Shown one piece after another: positions 9,663-16,893 of a stretch of DNA of 16,893 bases. A model generated the notes under the pieces. That model did not search any database, had not been told where the DNA came from, and saw only the letters and a program-made list of their open reading frames with translations. Origin of the DNA: Bisporella sp. PMI_857 (lineage: Eukaryota; Ascomycota; Leotiomycetes; Helotiales; Helotiaceae); NCBI GenBank assembly GCA_021307315.1, contig JAJSPD010000227.1:1-16893 (forward strand). Reading direction: 5' to 3'. Each line of letters begins with the position of its first letter. Within the stretch, counting starts at the first letter, position 1. A program made the translations under genes and the position numbers.

Positions 9663-9926
9663 ATGAAACTACTAAATTATTATACCGTTTTCATGCTTCT
9701 GCTGCTCCCGCTGGAGGCCATTGCAGCCACTTGCTATTTTTGTCAAGATGGAAATAAAGTAGGGGCAGTCGCACCAACATATAAATGTGGAAAGAAATGT
9801 CATAAAGACAACTATGACACCACCTTCGACACGTATCACTGTTGGAAGGATGGCAAAAACCCTACCTGCTTTAAAAATTGCTGCAAACGGGGTGGAAAAG
9901 TAGTGGGGACCCTGTCGGGCATGTAA
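9663..9926 (+). CDS. Small secreted cysteine-rich protein, effector-like
   Basis: An 87-aa protein in one uninterrupted frame. Residues 1-22 form a signal peptide (hydrophobic core FMLLLLPLEAIAA, likely cleavage after Ala22). The mature part of about 65 aa is basic and has eight cysteines at 24, 27, 42, 46, 60, 69, 73 and 74, with pattern C-x2-C-x14-C-x3-C-x13-C-x8-C-x3-CC. An even cysteine count, small size and Lys-rich surface fit apoplastic effectors or antimicrobial peptides. I recognise no specific family, so function is unassigned. The ATG was chosen because the signal peptide starts there; an open frame continues upstream into the probable leader exon. It is followed by 760 bp before the next gene on the same strand. 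The cysteine pattern does not match that neighbour's, so it is not an obvious duplicate. Confidence 0.75.
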   Translation: MKLLNYYTVFMLLLLPLEAIAATCYFCQDGNKVGAVAPTYKCGKKCHKDNYDTTFDTYHCWKDGKNPTCFKNCCKRGGKVVGTLSGM

Positions 9927-10012
9927 TTCCGCATAGTCAGTGTAGTTAGCTATTGCTTGAACCTGTGCTACTATTTAGATCATTTAGCGATAAGAAACTT
10001 ATTTTCGACTTA

Positions 10013-10039
10013 AACGCGCCTTGTGACCCAACGCGCCTT
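10013..10039. repeat. Direct repeat AACGCGCCTT x2
   Basis: AACGCGCCTT at 10013-10022 and 10030-10039, 17 bp apart start to start, shortly before a TATA box at 10066. ACGCG resembles the core of MBF cell-cycle boxes, but the full ACGCGT is absent. Possible regulator half-sites of the downstream gene. Confidence 0.45.
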
Positions 10040-10065
10040 TTGCCATATAGACAATTTGGTACCAT

Positions 10066-10074
10066 TATATAAAG
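10066..10074 (+). promoter_or_regulatory. TATA box, distal
   Basis: TATATAAAG followed by GGGGTAAG. It is a good TATA match 624 bp before the GPI-protein ATG, so it could serve an alternative long transcript. A second, better placed TATA box lies at 10245. Confidence 0.35.
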
Positions 10075-10142
10075 GGGTAAGAGCGTTTATGCAGGCCGAG
10101 CGTAGTAAAAGACAAGTACTTGCCCGGCTCGAATTGCTGGCA

Positions 10143-10417
10143 AAATGGCCACTGTCCCCCATGACTAATGACAGAAAGGGAGCTATTTCTGGCTCTTTTA
10201 TTTTGGATGTAAAATGGCCATTATGGTGGGCCTTGTGGTGGGCCTATAAAGGCCGAGGATGTTGAGTCGGTGTAAGATGACCATGGTTGGGCGAACTAGT
10301 CATGTGGGAGGCTCAGAACCAACCATACTACGGAGGTCGGAGAAAGTAAAAACCGGAGGGCAAGCGCATCCCCACCTCAGTAATACAAGGAGTAAGTCGG
10401 CGGAATTCAAATGGCCA
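10143..10417 (+). repeat. Three AAATGGCCA motifs
   Basis: AAATGGCCA occurs at 10143-10151, 10212-10220 and 10409-10417, all on the plus strand, and once more inverted at 11719-11727 beyond the next gene. Copies 1 and 3 share a longer context (CA-A-rich lead, ACT after the core, then a GTCCCCC a few bases later). The TGGCCA core is palindromic. They flank the GPI-protein gene, so a factor-binding role is possible. Confidence 0.55.
10224..10250 (+). promoter_or_regulatory. TATA box with abutting 12-bp-period repeat
   Basis: TGGTGGGCCT is repeated at 10224-10233 and 10236-10245, ending exactly at TATAAA (10245-10250, followed by GGCC). This is the most convincing core promoter for the GPI-protein gene, which would then have a leader of roughly 300 bases containing a 5' intron. 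Confidence 0.5.
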
Positions 10418-10570
10418 CTACCCCTGTTGTCCCCCAGCTCCACTGCACACCAATTGTTTTTTCCAGGCACTATCCCAGGATTACCCTCCATCCAGCGCTG
10501 TGGCGTCTTTAAGCTCCTGGGCGGCTGCTGGGATTGGGATATCTTTTTTTATGCTATTATTTCACTCACT

Positions 10571-10681
10571 GTAAGGGACCGCTCTGCTACATTTCACTCG
10601 GCTAACTTTTTACATTCCCTTCTATGCTTTTTATTTCTGTGTTGCTGCAATTATAATTTTATTGTATTCTTCTTTCCATAG
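10571..10681 (+). other. Probable 5'UTR intron
   Basis: A GTAAGG donor at 10571, a pyrimidine-rich body with CTAAC near 10602, and a TTCTTTCCATAG acceptor ending at 10681, nine bases before the ATG at 10690. Length is 111 bp, longer than the coding introns of the window. An alternative acceptor (CAG) lies three bases on. Confidence 0.5.
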
Positions 10682-10689
10682 CAGAGGAA

Positions 10690-11618
10690 ATGCGTTTCCC
10701 GATTGGTCTGTCTCTCTTCTTAGTAGGGCTCGCGTCCGCGGAATGGAGAAGGTCACTAGTTGAAGATCAATCACCAGCTGCCCCAGGCCACATTACTGCT
10801 CGGGTTCTTTCTGACAATACAACTTGTGCTGAGAGGTGGGGGGAAGGAAGCATCATTTGTAGCTCATACGGTTGTTTTAATCCTACTCTTGGTGAGCAGT
10901 GCTGTGGAGAAGGAAGTGAGTTCTTTCCAACTTGATCATTTCACATGGGCTTTATTCCAGGCTGACAATTCCGTGGAGGACATTGTGCTGGATCTAGCAA
11001 TAGCTGCTGTGGTACTTTCGTACGTCTATATTAAGAGTATCATTGAATACGAAATCTGATATCCTCGGCAGGGTCCTGGTGCAACTGGCACTGATGGTGT
11101 CCCTGCGACTAATACTCTGCTCACTCCAGCAACTCCGCCTGGAAGTGTTCCCACATCATTGACCTGCTCCTCTAGCGACTCCGGCGAAGAATGCTGCCAG
11201 CGTCTAAGTAGCTCTCAACACTGGTGCTCTGGATCGTACCCTAACTTTCTTTGCTACAATCCTGAATCCCAGAGTTGCTGTAGTGATGGTTCGAGATGCT
11301 TGAGAGACAATTGCTGCGAATTTGTTGTGCGTTCGGACTCGCAAAATAGTTGTTTCTGGCTAACAGCATTTATAGGGTGCAACGGCAATAACTCCAAATG
11401 TCACCCAAACTACGGCTCAGGCTAGTAGGAGCAGTTTATCTACGCCAAACTCTATTACTAGCGCCCCAATAGCAACGCAGACAGAGGCAACTAAAAATAC
11501 GGACCCAGTGGAAACTGCTACCAGTACAAGCGTTGCATCGAATGCAGCAGTCATAAGAAATGTAGGAGGAGGTATAGCAGTTGCTGCTTTAAATGCGATT
11601 GGCATGGCTTTACTGTAG
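10690..11618 (+). CDS. GPI-anchored Cys-rich, Ser/Thr-rich wall protein
   Basis: Predicted 254-aa surface protein. Exons are 10690-10915, 10979-11019, 11072-11326 and 11376-11618; introns are 63, 52 and 49 bp, all in phase. Residues 1-17 are a signal peptide. Module 1 has eight cysteines (46, 57, 62, 71, 72, 78, 85, 86) and module 2 has ten (121, 130, 131, 141, 150, 158, 159, 165, 170, 171). Both carry C-[FY]-N-P...CC-x5-C...CC, so the second looks like an internal duplicate. A Thr/Pro-rich linker joins them. Residues 175-237 are Ser/Thr-rich, suited to O-mannosylation. The C-terminus (GGGIAVAALNAIGMALL) is a GPI-type hydrophobic tail with small residues before it. Intron 1 ends in GGAG, an unusual acceptor, but CTGAC lies 11 nt before it and it is the only choice that keeps the CC-x5-C spacing. 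Relatives are common uncharacterised ascomycete proteins, possibly carbohydrate-binding. Exact function is unknown. Confidence 0.82.
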
Positions 11619-11718
11619 GAATACTGGAGTATGGGCTCGCGGGATTTAGGCGTCGAAAGGTGGAAATATAGATATTCTACAGCACCTATAGATTCATCCT
11701 ATCTCAGATGAGCTAAGG

Positions 11719-11727
11719 TGGCCATTT
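11719..11727 (-). repeat. Inverted AAATGGCCA motif
   Basis: TGGCCATTT on the plus strand, about 100 bp past the stop of the GPI-protein gene. It is the reverse complement of the three upstream copies, so the gene is bracketed by motif copies facing inward. Confidence 0.5.
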
Positions 11728-11928
11728 CTTCATATACACATGAGATTGGGCTTCGCTCACTTCATTTCATGATTAGGATGGTCTGGTTTTTAAATCTATT
11801 GATACCTGCCTCCTTATGAGAGGTATTTGGGAACTAAATCATTTACATCTTCCACCCCAATATGCTCTTCTTAGGTGCCCGCGTGTTAAGCCCAAGTGGC
11901 TTCACATACGCTTCCTTTCCGTGTTCAC

Positions 11929-14476
11929 TCATATCTCTTCAGCCTCATTCATCAAGCTTTCTCCTTCCGCACTTATGCCGTCGGTGGTAATCCTAACACG
12001 TCGAGTCCCAACATCCTCAATCCAATCATTGGTCTTTCCCCCGCCGGCCTTATCAGCCCACAAGACCTTCCCAAGGATCCTCCCTGCCGACGTTGCATCC
12101 AAGAACTTCCGCATCCGCCTTGGTCCAGTCCTACCCATAGCGGTGAGGACTGAAACTGAGCAAAGGATGGCAGCAGTTACAGCAAGTACAATAAACGCTG
12201 GAATAGCAAAGAGTATCCTATACCGAATGCGTCTTTGGTAAATTGTAATGGGAACTAGAATTTTCTGTCCAGCATTTCCTTCGCTGGCACGTTTCGTAAC
12301 ATTGTTTAGTTGGCCAGAGGCTGAAGAGCTCACTCCCCATCCTTTTGTGCCGACAACTGCATTTGCTGCAACATCTGTCCAAACTAGATCCAAAATTTTA
12401 GAAGCAGAGTCTGCAGAGCTTGACAGCTTCTGCCATTTAGCATAGAGGGCAAGACTAGTCTTGCCCGAATAATCTGCAAATCCTTGATATCCAGTGGCAC
12501 CTGGTTGATTTATGCTAACGGCGCTAGCTAGAGCTTGGTAATAGAATTCGACTCCTGGGAGATTTTGCCCAGTGATCGGCACTGGCTGAACGCCATTAAG
12601 CAACTGGGAATACTGGTCTAGAAAACCAGGCAAGTAGAGACTCTCTTGCGAAATTTTAGAGATATTGTAGGGTGATGTCTGAATTTTGGTGGAGTTGGAG
12701 GTTCCAAGCACTCCCCAAAGTGGTTGCGCATATCCCAGCGGCAAGGATTGCAAATCTTCCACGCCCCAGAGAGGAAGGCTTTTGCTGTCTTGGTAGGTTT
12801 TCGGTTTCGCAGCATTAATTTTGAGTGCTTTGATGCCTGTGCCGTTGTACTGAAATTTTACCGTCCGAACGGTTGCTTTTACAGTCGAGGCACAGCTGTA
12901 AATCGGAATTGACCATGGTGACCCGGGGTCGGCGATGAGAGGAGAGACTCCGTCAGTCCGGTTGGCGGCACCGTACAAGAGGCAGCATCCAACAATAGTG
13001 CTGTTGATATTTGCAAGGCTCGAAGCCGAAGATCCGGCGCACATGTTTGCTACCTCTGTTAACTCCTTCTACAAAACTAGTATAAAGCATATAGAGACTT
13101 ACTGATCGCAGAAAAGTTCCTTGCATTGATTCCAAAAGGATTAGCATAACTATTAGATTGATTACGAGATGCGGCGTTAGTGAGACCGAGGTAATCTCCA
13201 AATTCAGTGCTCGACCTGACGATATCTTGCCCAAGGTTAACTCTGCTGTTCTGGCTGAATACTGTGATGGGAAACGCTGCACCCTCTGCCACATCTATGC
13301 GCGATATGTTCGTCCAATCAGAATCAGTAGCATTGAAGTACATCAAAGTTAAGAAATTATTATACCACGCGGCTTTGAAAGCTCTCTCTTTCAGATTGAG
13401 ATTGAGCTGCCCATTCGGTGATGCATCAAGGCTTGGGCTAGTTCGAGGTAAGGCAGAAAATCCACCACGATCTGTTAACCGAGGGTTTCTCACCTCTGAA
13501 CTTTCGTCTATTTGGAGTTCGAAATCAACTGTGAGGTTCAAGCTAACGCATTGAGTCTCTGGCTGGATAAACAAGATATCTTCAGTCCAGGTACTGCCAT
13601 ATATAGGCGACGGCTGAGGCGCTGTATGGTTGCGGAAGCCAATGCCACCTTTGTCCATGTCAACTAAAAGTCCCTCAACTAGCTTAATATCTCCATCAAG
13701 TATGAGTAGGGACAGTTGTCTATATGCTGACTGTAAAGACCATCCGGAAGTACCAGCGCTTGTGAAATTCCTGTACGTCCTCCACTGAATATCAAATATG
13801 CTTGAGACTGACGGATTAAAACTCGTTGCACCATCCCTATAGAGAGCTCTTAGAGTCTCAGGTATGTTGCTGTCATATTCTGATGTACAAATATCCAATG
13901 ATCCTACCTTGTGACAAGTCTGGTTGAGAGTAGAACCGGGGCAAGCGACACCTGAACCGCAATTTCTGGAGAAAGGCGCATCAGCCCGAGGCGGCGTACC
14001 GTAACCAAATGGAGAATCATCTAGGATATACCCGAACTGTGTCTTGGTCTGTGATTTTGGGGGCTCGACAGAATCATGTAACCCTAGCGGAGTGGCAATG
14101 GAGGCTATAGCGAGCAACAATAAAGCCACTATCTGAAACCAACTTATAGCATTGACATGCCTTGGAACTCCAGCGGCGGCCACTGTGTCGGTGCTCAAGA
14201 TGCTTGGCCAGAAGGAGGAGTGAAGAAAGCGGCCAAGAACAGACCTGGTGAGCATAAGTAAGGGAAAGGAGCCAGAGTAGCGTTCAGTTGCTTACCATGT
14301 CACGAGGGAGTTTTCTTCAGAAATGAAGGCAATGAGTATTCCAGGAATGGCCAGGGGCAAGAGGAGTTGAACTGGGTAGTCAGACAGATATGATCAGCAA
14401 AATAAGGGCGGACCATACGGGCGAACACTGCTGCGGCTATAATGCCGGAAACTTCCCCAACCGAGATGTCCATCAT
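11929..14476 (-). CDS. Orphan multi-pass membrane glycoprotein
   Basis: Predicted protein of at least 798 aa in four supported exons: 14476-14419, 14371-14296, 14244-13103 and 13049-11929. Introns are 47, 51 and 53 bp, all phase-consistent; the middle one restores TW-SVLGRF and the last has a GTAAGT donor and a GTTAAC branch. Membrane segments lie near residues 11-36 (GIIAAAVFALQLLLPLAIPG), 80-100 (WFQIVALLLLAIASIATPLGL) and 704-727 (ILFAIPAFIVLAVTAAIL). The ~600-residue region between the last two is rich in N-x-S/T sites and cysteines, so it is probably extracellular. The ~70-residue tail is basic near the membrane. I place it in a widespread uncharacterised Pezizomycotina family of large surface proteins; no enzyme motif is seen and the function is unknown. 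The ATG at 14476 is the first in the confirmed frame, but the frame stays open upstream to 14530, so earlier exons are likely. Confidence 0.75.
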
Positions 14477-15219
14477 ATTGGGGTCAGCCAGAGAAATCCA
14501 CTTGTTGAGCTCAAAGGCGAAATATGCAAAGATCTATTCGTACGCAGTCGACATTATTACTTGTACAGGATAATTAAGTCACGGAGGACGATGACATACT
14601 GCTCAGTCAATTAATCCTAAAATAACAGCAGTCGCCTAATCTTCTTGGAACCAACAGGGGCGTTGGCAGTTTCGGTTCCCCCTGTCTGCTTAGTGGGACT
14701 AGCTGCAACGCTAGATCCACTGCTTATGAGCAGGGATAAGCGAGACTTCTTACTACAGTATGCTGACTGACTTCGCCCACAAGCCAAAATTTAACTCGCA
14801 CAGGGGAAGTTAGTCTATACCAAAAAGAGCACTGAGAAACGATCCGTGTCCATTGAAAGAGTAGTCCATCACGTGCATACTAGGCCGGTGCCAGGACGAT
14901 GCGGGTGTTCAAACTGTAGCTGTATAGAAGAGACGTCGATGCTTATTCAAGATGTTCAATTCTAAGAGTTCTGATAAGAGACATAGTCTGTCAATGCTAA
15001 TATATCGGGGTATGTAGAGGTAGAGAGATAGAGAGTTGTTAGCTCTAAATTGTACCCAGTCGAAGCATTAACAAGAAGATGACTAGCAAAGGTGAGCGAA
15101 CATGTCTAGTTGTTTCAAATGAGTCTATGTTTTCATTGCAAGTCCTCATGGTTTGTTATTAACCAAGATCCTCCCTAAAATCGTTCCCCTTGTTCACACA
15201 ATCAATCATGCTCCACCAA
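14477..15219 (-). other. Unresolved 5' region of the membrane protein
   Basis: Frame continuity upstream of 14476 (IFAYFAFELNKWISLADP, 14530-14477) ends at a TAG that doubles as a GAATAG acceptor. Farther up, 14762-14620 is an open stretch reading like a cytosolic N-terminus (KQTGGTETANAPVGSKKIRR) followed by hydrophobic residues and then stops. An ATG at 14878 with a GTATAG donor at 14820 would splice in phase to 14762. I could not join these pieces to 14530 without an unlikely donor, so either the splicing is unusual or the 5' end is damaged. Bases 14880-15219 show no gene; GA-rich simple sequence lies near 15010-15040. Confidence 0.35.
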
Positions 15220-15909
15220 TCACCACATCGATGCGTAATTCCAAATCCCAAATCCCAAATCCTCACTTTCCATTGCCGCATCTGCACTATATAAGAGTCC
15301 ATTCCTTACATATTCTACGCAATGTAACATGGTAGCCTGGCAGGTGTCTTAGCCTTCAAAATAGCAACAATAGAGCGATTCCTGGTAAGTATTTCAGTCA
15401 TTGGAGTCAGAATCCGGGACATAATAGAAGTTTGATGACTGAAGGGCAGTGAAAGTACAATATAATGCATCTGGTGAATTTCTGTGAAAACCATCCGATA
15501 GGGGTTCACACCTGGATAATCAGAGGTTCCATTTTTCAAGACACCTCTATTACGTGAATGAAGAGACCTTCAAAGTTCGTATATGGAGAGCAAGAGATCG
15601 GAGGTTGTTGGCAGAATACAGAGTTTGACGGGAAGAATTTTGTTGTAGCGGGTACCAGTTGATTAAGAATGTGTATCAAGAAGGATAATCTCCATTCTAT
15701 GACGGAGATTCATACATTCAACTGTGTAGACCCTTTTTGTGTTTTGAAGATTGATGCTTACTAAGAAGATATCCAACAACTCCGAAGACGGCAGCCAAGA
15801 GAAGGGACAATAAAACTAGCAGTTATTGCGGCACCTGGCAGCTTTTGGGATGGGTAGATATCATACTTTCATCGATGCTTTGATATTGATGCTTCTTTGG
15901 TTGTAACAT
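15220..15909 (-). pseudogene. UstYa-like (DUF3328) oxidase pseudogene
   Basis: UstYa-type proteins are membrane-anchored, metal- or haem-type oxidases that cyclise peptides in fungal RiPP pathways such as ustiloxin. Segments, in phase across three plausible introns (51, 40 and 77 bp): 15909-15867 (cytosolic start, Tyr/Asp/Glu-rich), 15815-15762 (membrane helix LLSLLLAAVFGVVGYLL), 15721-15459 and 15381-15220. The third segment holds a degraded WxSL-type motif and the first copper/haem-type motif as HQMHY instead of HQLHC. The fourth holds HCVEYVRNGLLYSADAAME, matching the family's HC-[VI]-[DE]-Y-[LV]-R...C-[SA]-[AG]-D...E. In-frame stops lie at 15665-15663, 15572-15570, 15351-15349 and 15222-15220. 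Both conserved cysteines after the motifs have become Tyr, each a single G-to-A change. A 7-bp triplication at 15241-15261 follows motif 2. The gene is broken and not expected to yield an active enzyme. Confidence 0.72.
15241..15261. repeat. 7-bp tandem repeat x3 inside the pseudogene
   Basis: CCAAATC repeated three times without gaps. It falls just after the second conserved motif of the UstYa-like pseudogene. A change of one unit would shift the reading frame, which may explain why homology fades here. Confidence 0.85.
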
Positions 15910-16340
15910 GCTATTCTTCCTGTAGGCGAATGAAGTGTGAGAATTAAAAAGGAACAGTGAAAAATGAAAGGAGGGTAGAAGCGTTCTGGTTGAGAGACAG
16001 AAGGTATTCTGAGCTTTGGAACTTGACAAGTGACCAATTCAAAACTTATTATACAAAATATTGATAAAAGAGTGGTCGCCACGCTTTTTGCATAAACCGC
16101 TGTCACCAAGCACAGATTTGTGTATGAAGCATTCATTGTATGCGAAGTGAGAAACGGGCAGTACTCACCATGCATTCATGTCTGCAAGCATGCACAATAA
16201 TAGGTTATGGCCAGATCAAATAGTTGCTGTTGGCCCTGTGGTAAGGTATCTGCCTTAAGTCCTCCGTCCAGCCCACCTCGTGGTAACAGAACCTCCCTCA
16301 TGTGTACTCGTCCTAGTGCCTGAACGATAATCTCGTCTAA
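15910..16340. other. Intergenic, no gene supported
   Basis: Upstream flank of the UstYa-like pseudogene, presumably its old promoter. Minus-strand open frames at 15861-16175 overlap the pseudogene start but have no family features. A weak tRNA A-box-like stretch near 16236-16250 has no partner B box. Confidence 0.5.
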
Positions 16341-16539
16341 ATGCGAGGATTATTTGAGGAAGGATACAGTTTTGAATCACTTCCGCCAAATGACTCCCAA
16401 GTAAGGCGTCAGATATATACTATTAGAGAAGCTTAGAGGCTTGGATGCCAAGACTAGGGATGGTGAGACTGTAAATATCCGTAAGGCTATAGAGGATGCA
16501 TTCAAGGCATCATGGCCCAGGCCGAGCTCGAGTCGCTAG
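16341..16539 (+). pseudogene. Frameshifted coding fragment, family unknown
   Basis: Two overlapping plus-strand frames look like one protein split by a single-base shift. The first starts at ATG 16341 and runs 31 codons to a TAG at 16434. The second is open for 44 codons from 16405 to a TAG at 16537 and contains LRGLDAKTRDGETVNIRK, followed by an amphipathic stretch and KASWPRP. Switching frame near 16430 gives a continuous hydrophilic product. I do not recognise the family; a gene-model exon or transposon-derived fragment are both possible. Confidence 0.28.
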
Positions 16540-16590
16540 TACTATGATAGCAGCGTTTGCTCAGAATTCAAGTTCTTTCAAGTCCAACAT

Positions 16591-16893
16591 CTAGGAAGAT
16601 AAGAAAAGATCCTCCACTTCCTGTTTACCGTTCAGTCGAGCATAATCAAGAGGAGTTTTATGTATGGCATCTATCGGACTAAGGTTGTTAGTTAAATCTA
16701 ACAGAAGATCACATACCCATATGATCCGCTTTGGGCTGCAAGATGTAAGACTCGTAGATCGCTGTTATCTCTTTTTCCCAACATCTACTACCCTGCAATC
16801 CAAGAACTCCATAATGGCTAAGGTAGACTTTGAGTCTTCTGCTTCAACAGCCGGAAACAAAACGGTCCGAACATTACCGCCGACAGCCTATAC
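16591..16893 (-). pseudogene. Ankyrin-repeat protein 3' fragment, frameshifted
   Basis: The C-terminal end of an ankyrin-repeat protein, running off the right edge of the window. Ankyrin landmarks: AVGGNVRTVLFPAVEA at the left of the protein, VLHLAAQSGSYG (repeat helix 1) and HKTPLDYARLNGKQEVEDLF (final repeat), then a TAG at 16593-16591. The first and last blocks share one frame. The middle block sits in another frame, so two opposite single-base shifts are needed, one in the GGGAAAAAG run near 16771-16779 and one near 16711-16720. A TAA at 16767-16765 breaks the outer frame. No intron with good signals explains either shift. Ankyrin proteins mediate protein binding and are abundant in expanded families of such fungi. 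Confidence 0.65.

Noticed and set aside
10023..10681. Plus-strand ORFs containing repeated KWPL motifs
   Set aside because: The repetition comes from the AAATGGCCA DNA motif read in frame. The region carries two TATA boxes and a probable 5' intron, so it is promoter and leader.
9663..11618. RiPP precursor with repeated core peptides to pair with the UstYa-like gene
   Set aside because: Neither secreted protein has repeated cores flanked by Kex2 (KR) sites; their features are disulphide-rich folds instead.
11816..12912. Plus-strand ORFs of up to 141 codons
   Set aside because: They are antisense shadows of the membrane glycoprotein exon, or lie in its 3' flank without motifs.
16226..16290. 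Second tRNA-like stretch (GTGGTAAGG with an A-box-like word)
   Set aside because: No B box, no cloverleaf pairing and no clear anticodon stem.
1..16893. CRISPR array, bacterial operon or phage signals
   Set aside because: Spliceosomal introns, fungal families and AT-rich intergenic DNA show this is a eukaryotic chromosome; no regularly spaced repeats with unique spacers exist.

Overview
The window reads as nuclear DNA of a filamentous ascomycete (Pezizomycotina). The genes carry short introns of about 47-76 bp with GTRNGN donors, CTRAC-like branch points and YAG acceptors. Intergenic DNA is AT-rich, and the protein families are typical of moulds. I cannot name the genus. All gene models were spliced by hand; every junction was required to keep phase and restore a family motif.

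Layout. Bases 1-1224 hold simple repeats and E-box motifs but no gene. A GNAT acetyltransferase (three exons, minus strand) lies at 1225-1882. A secreted family GH95 alpha-L-fucosidase (four exons, 795 aa, minus strand) lies at 3246-5798, with a cluster of CreA-type sites upstream at 6198-6232. The 5.8-9.4 kb stretch is gene-poor: one doubtful ORF, a C/A-rich tract, a tRNA-Ala-like relic and a coding-like fragment. At 9.4-11.6 kb, two plus-strand genes encode secreted cysteine-rich proteins. The first is an 87-aa effector-like protein whose transcript probably begins with two leader exons. The second is a 254-aa GPI-anchored wall protein with a duplicated cysteine module. A large orphan membrane glycoprotein (four supported exons, minus strand) lies at 11929-14476, with its true 5' end unresolved.

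The last 2 kb is a gene graveyard. A UstYa-like (DUF3328) oxidase pseudogene lies at 15220-15909, an unrecognised frameshifted fragment at 16341-16539, and an ankyrin-repeat pseudogene runs off the right edge.

The intact genes do not form an obvious pathway. The theme is cell surface and secretion (GH95, effector-like protein, GPI protein, glycoprotein) beside decayed accessory genes, as in a fast-evolving accessory region. UstYa proteins usually sit in ribosomally made peptide (RiPP) clusters, but I found no repeated-core precursor peptide and no other cluster gene here. The pseudogene therefore looks like a relic rather than part of a working cluster.
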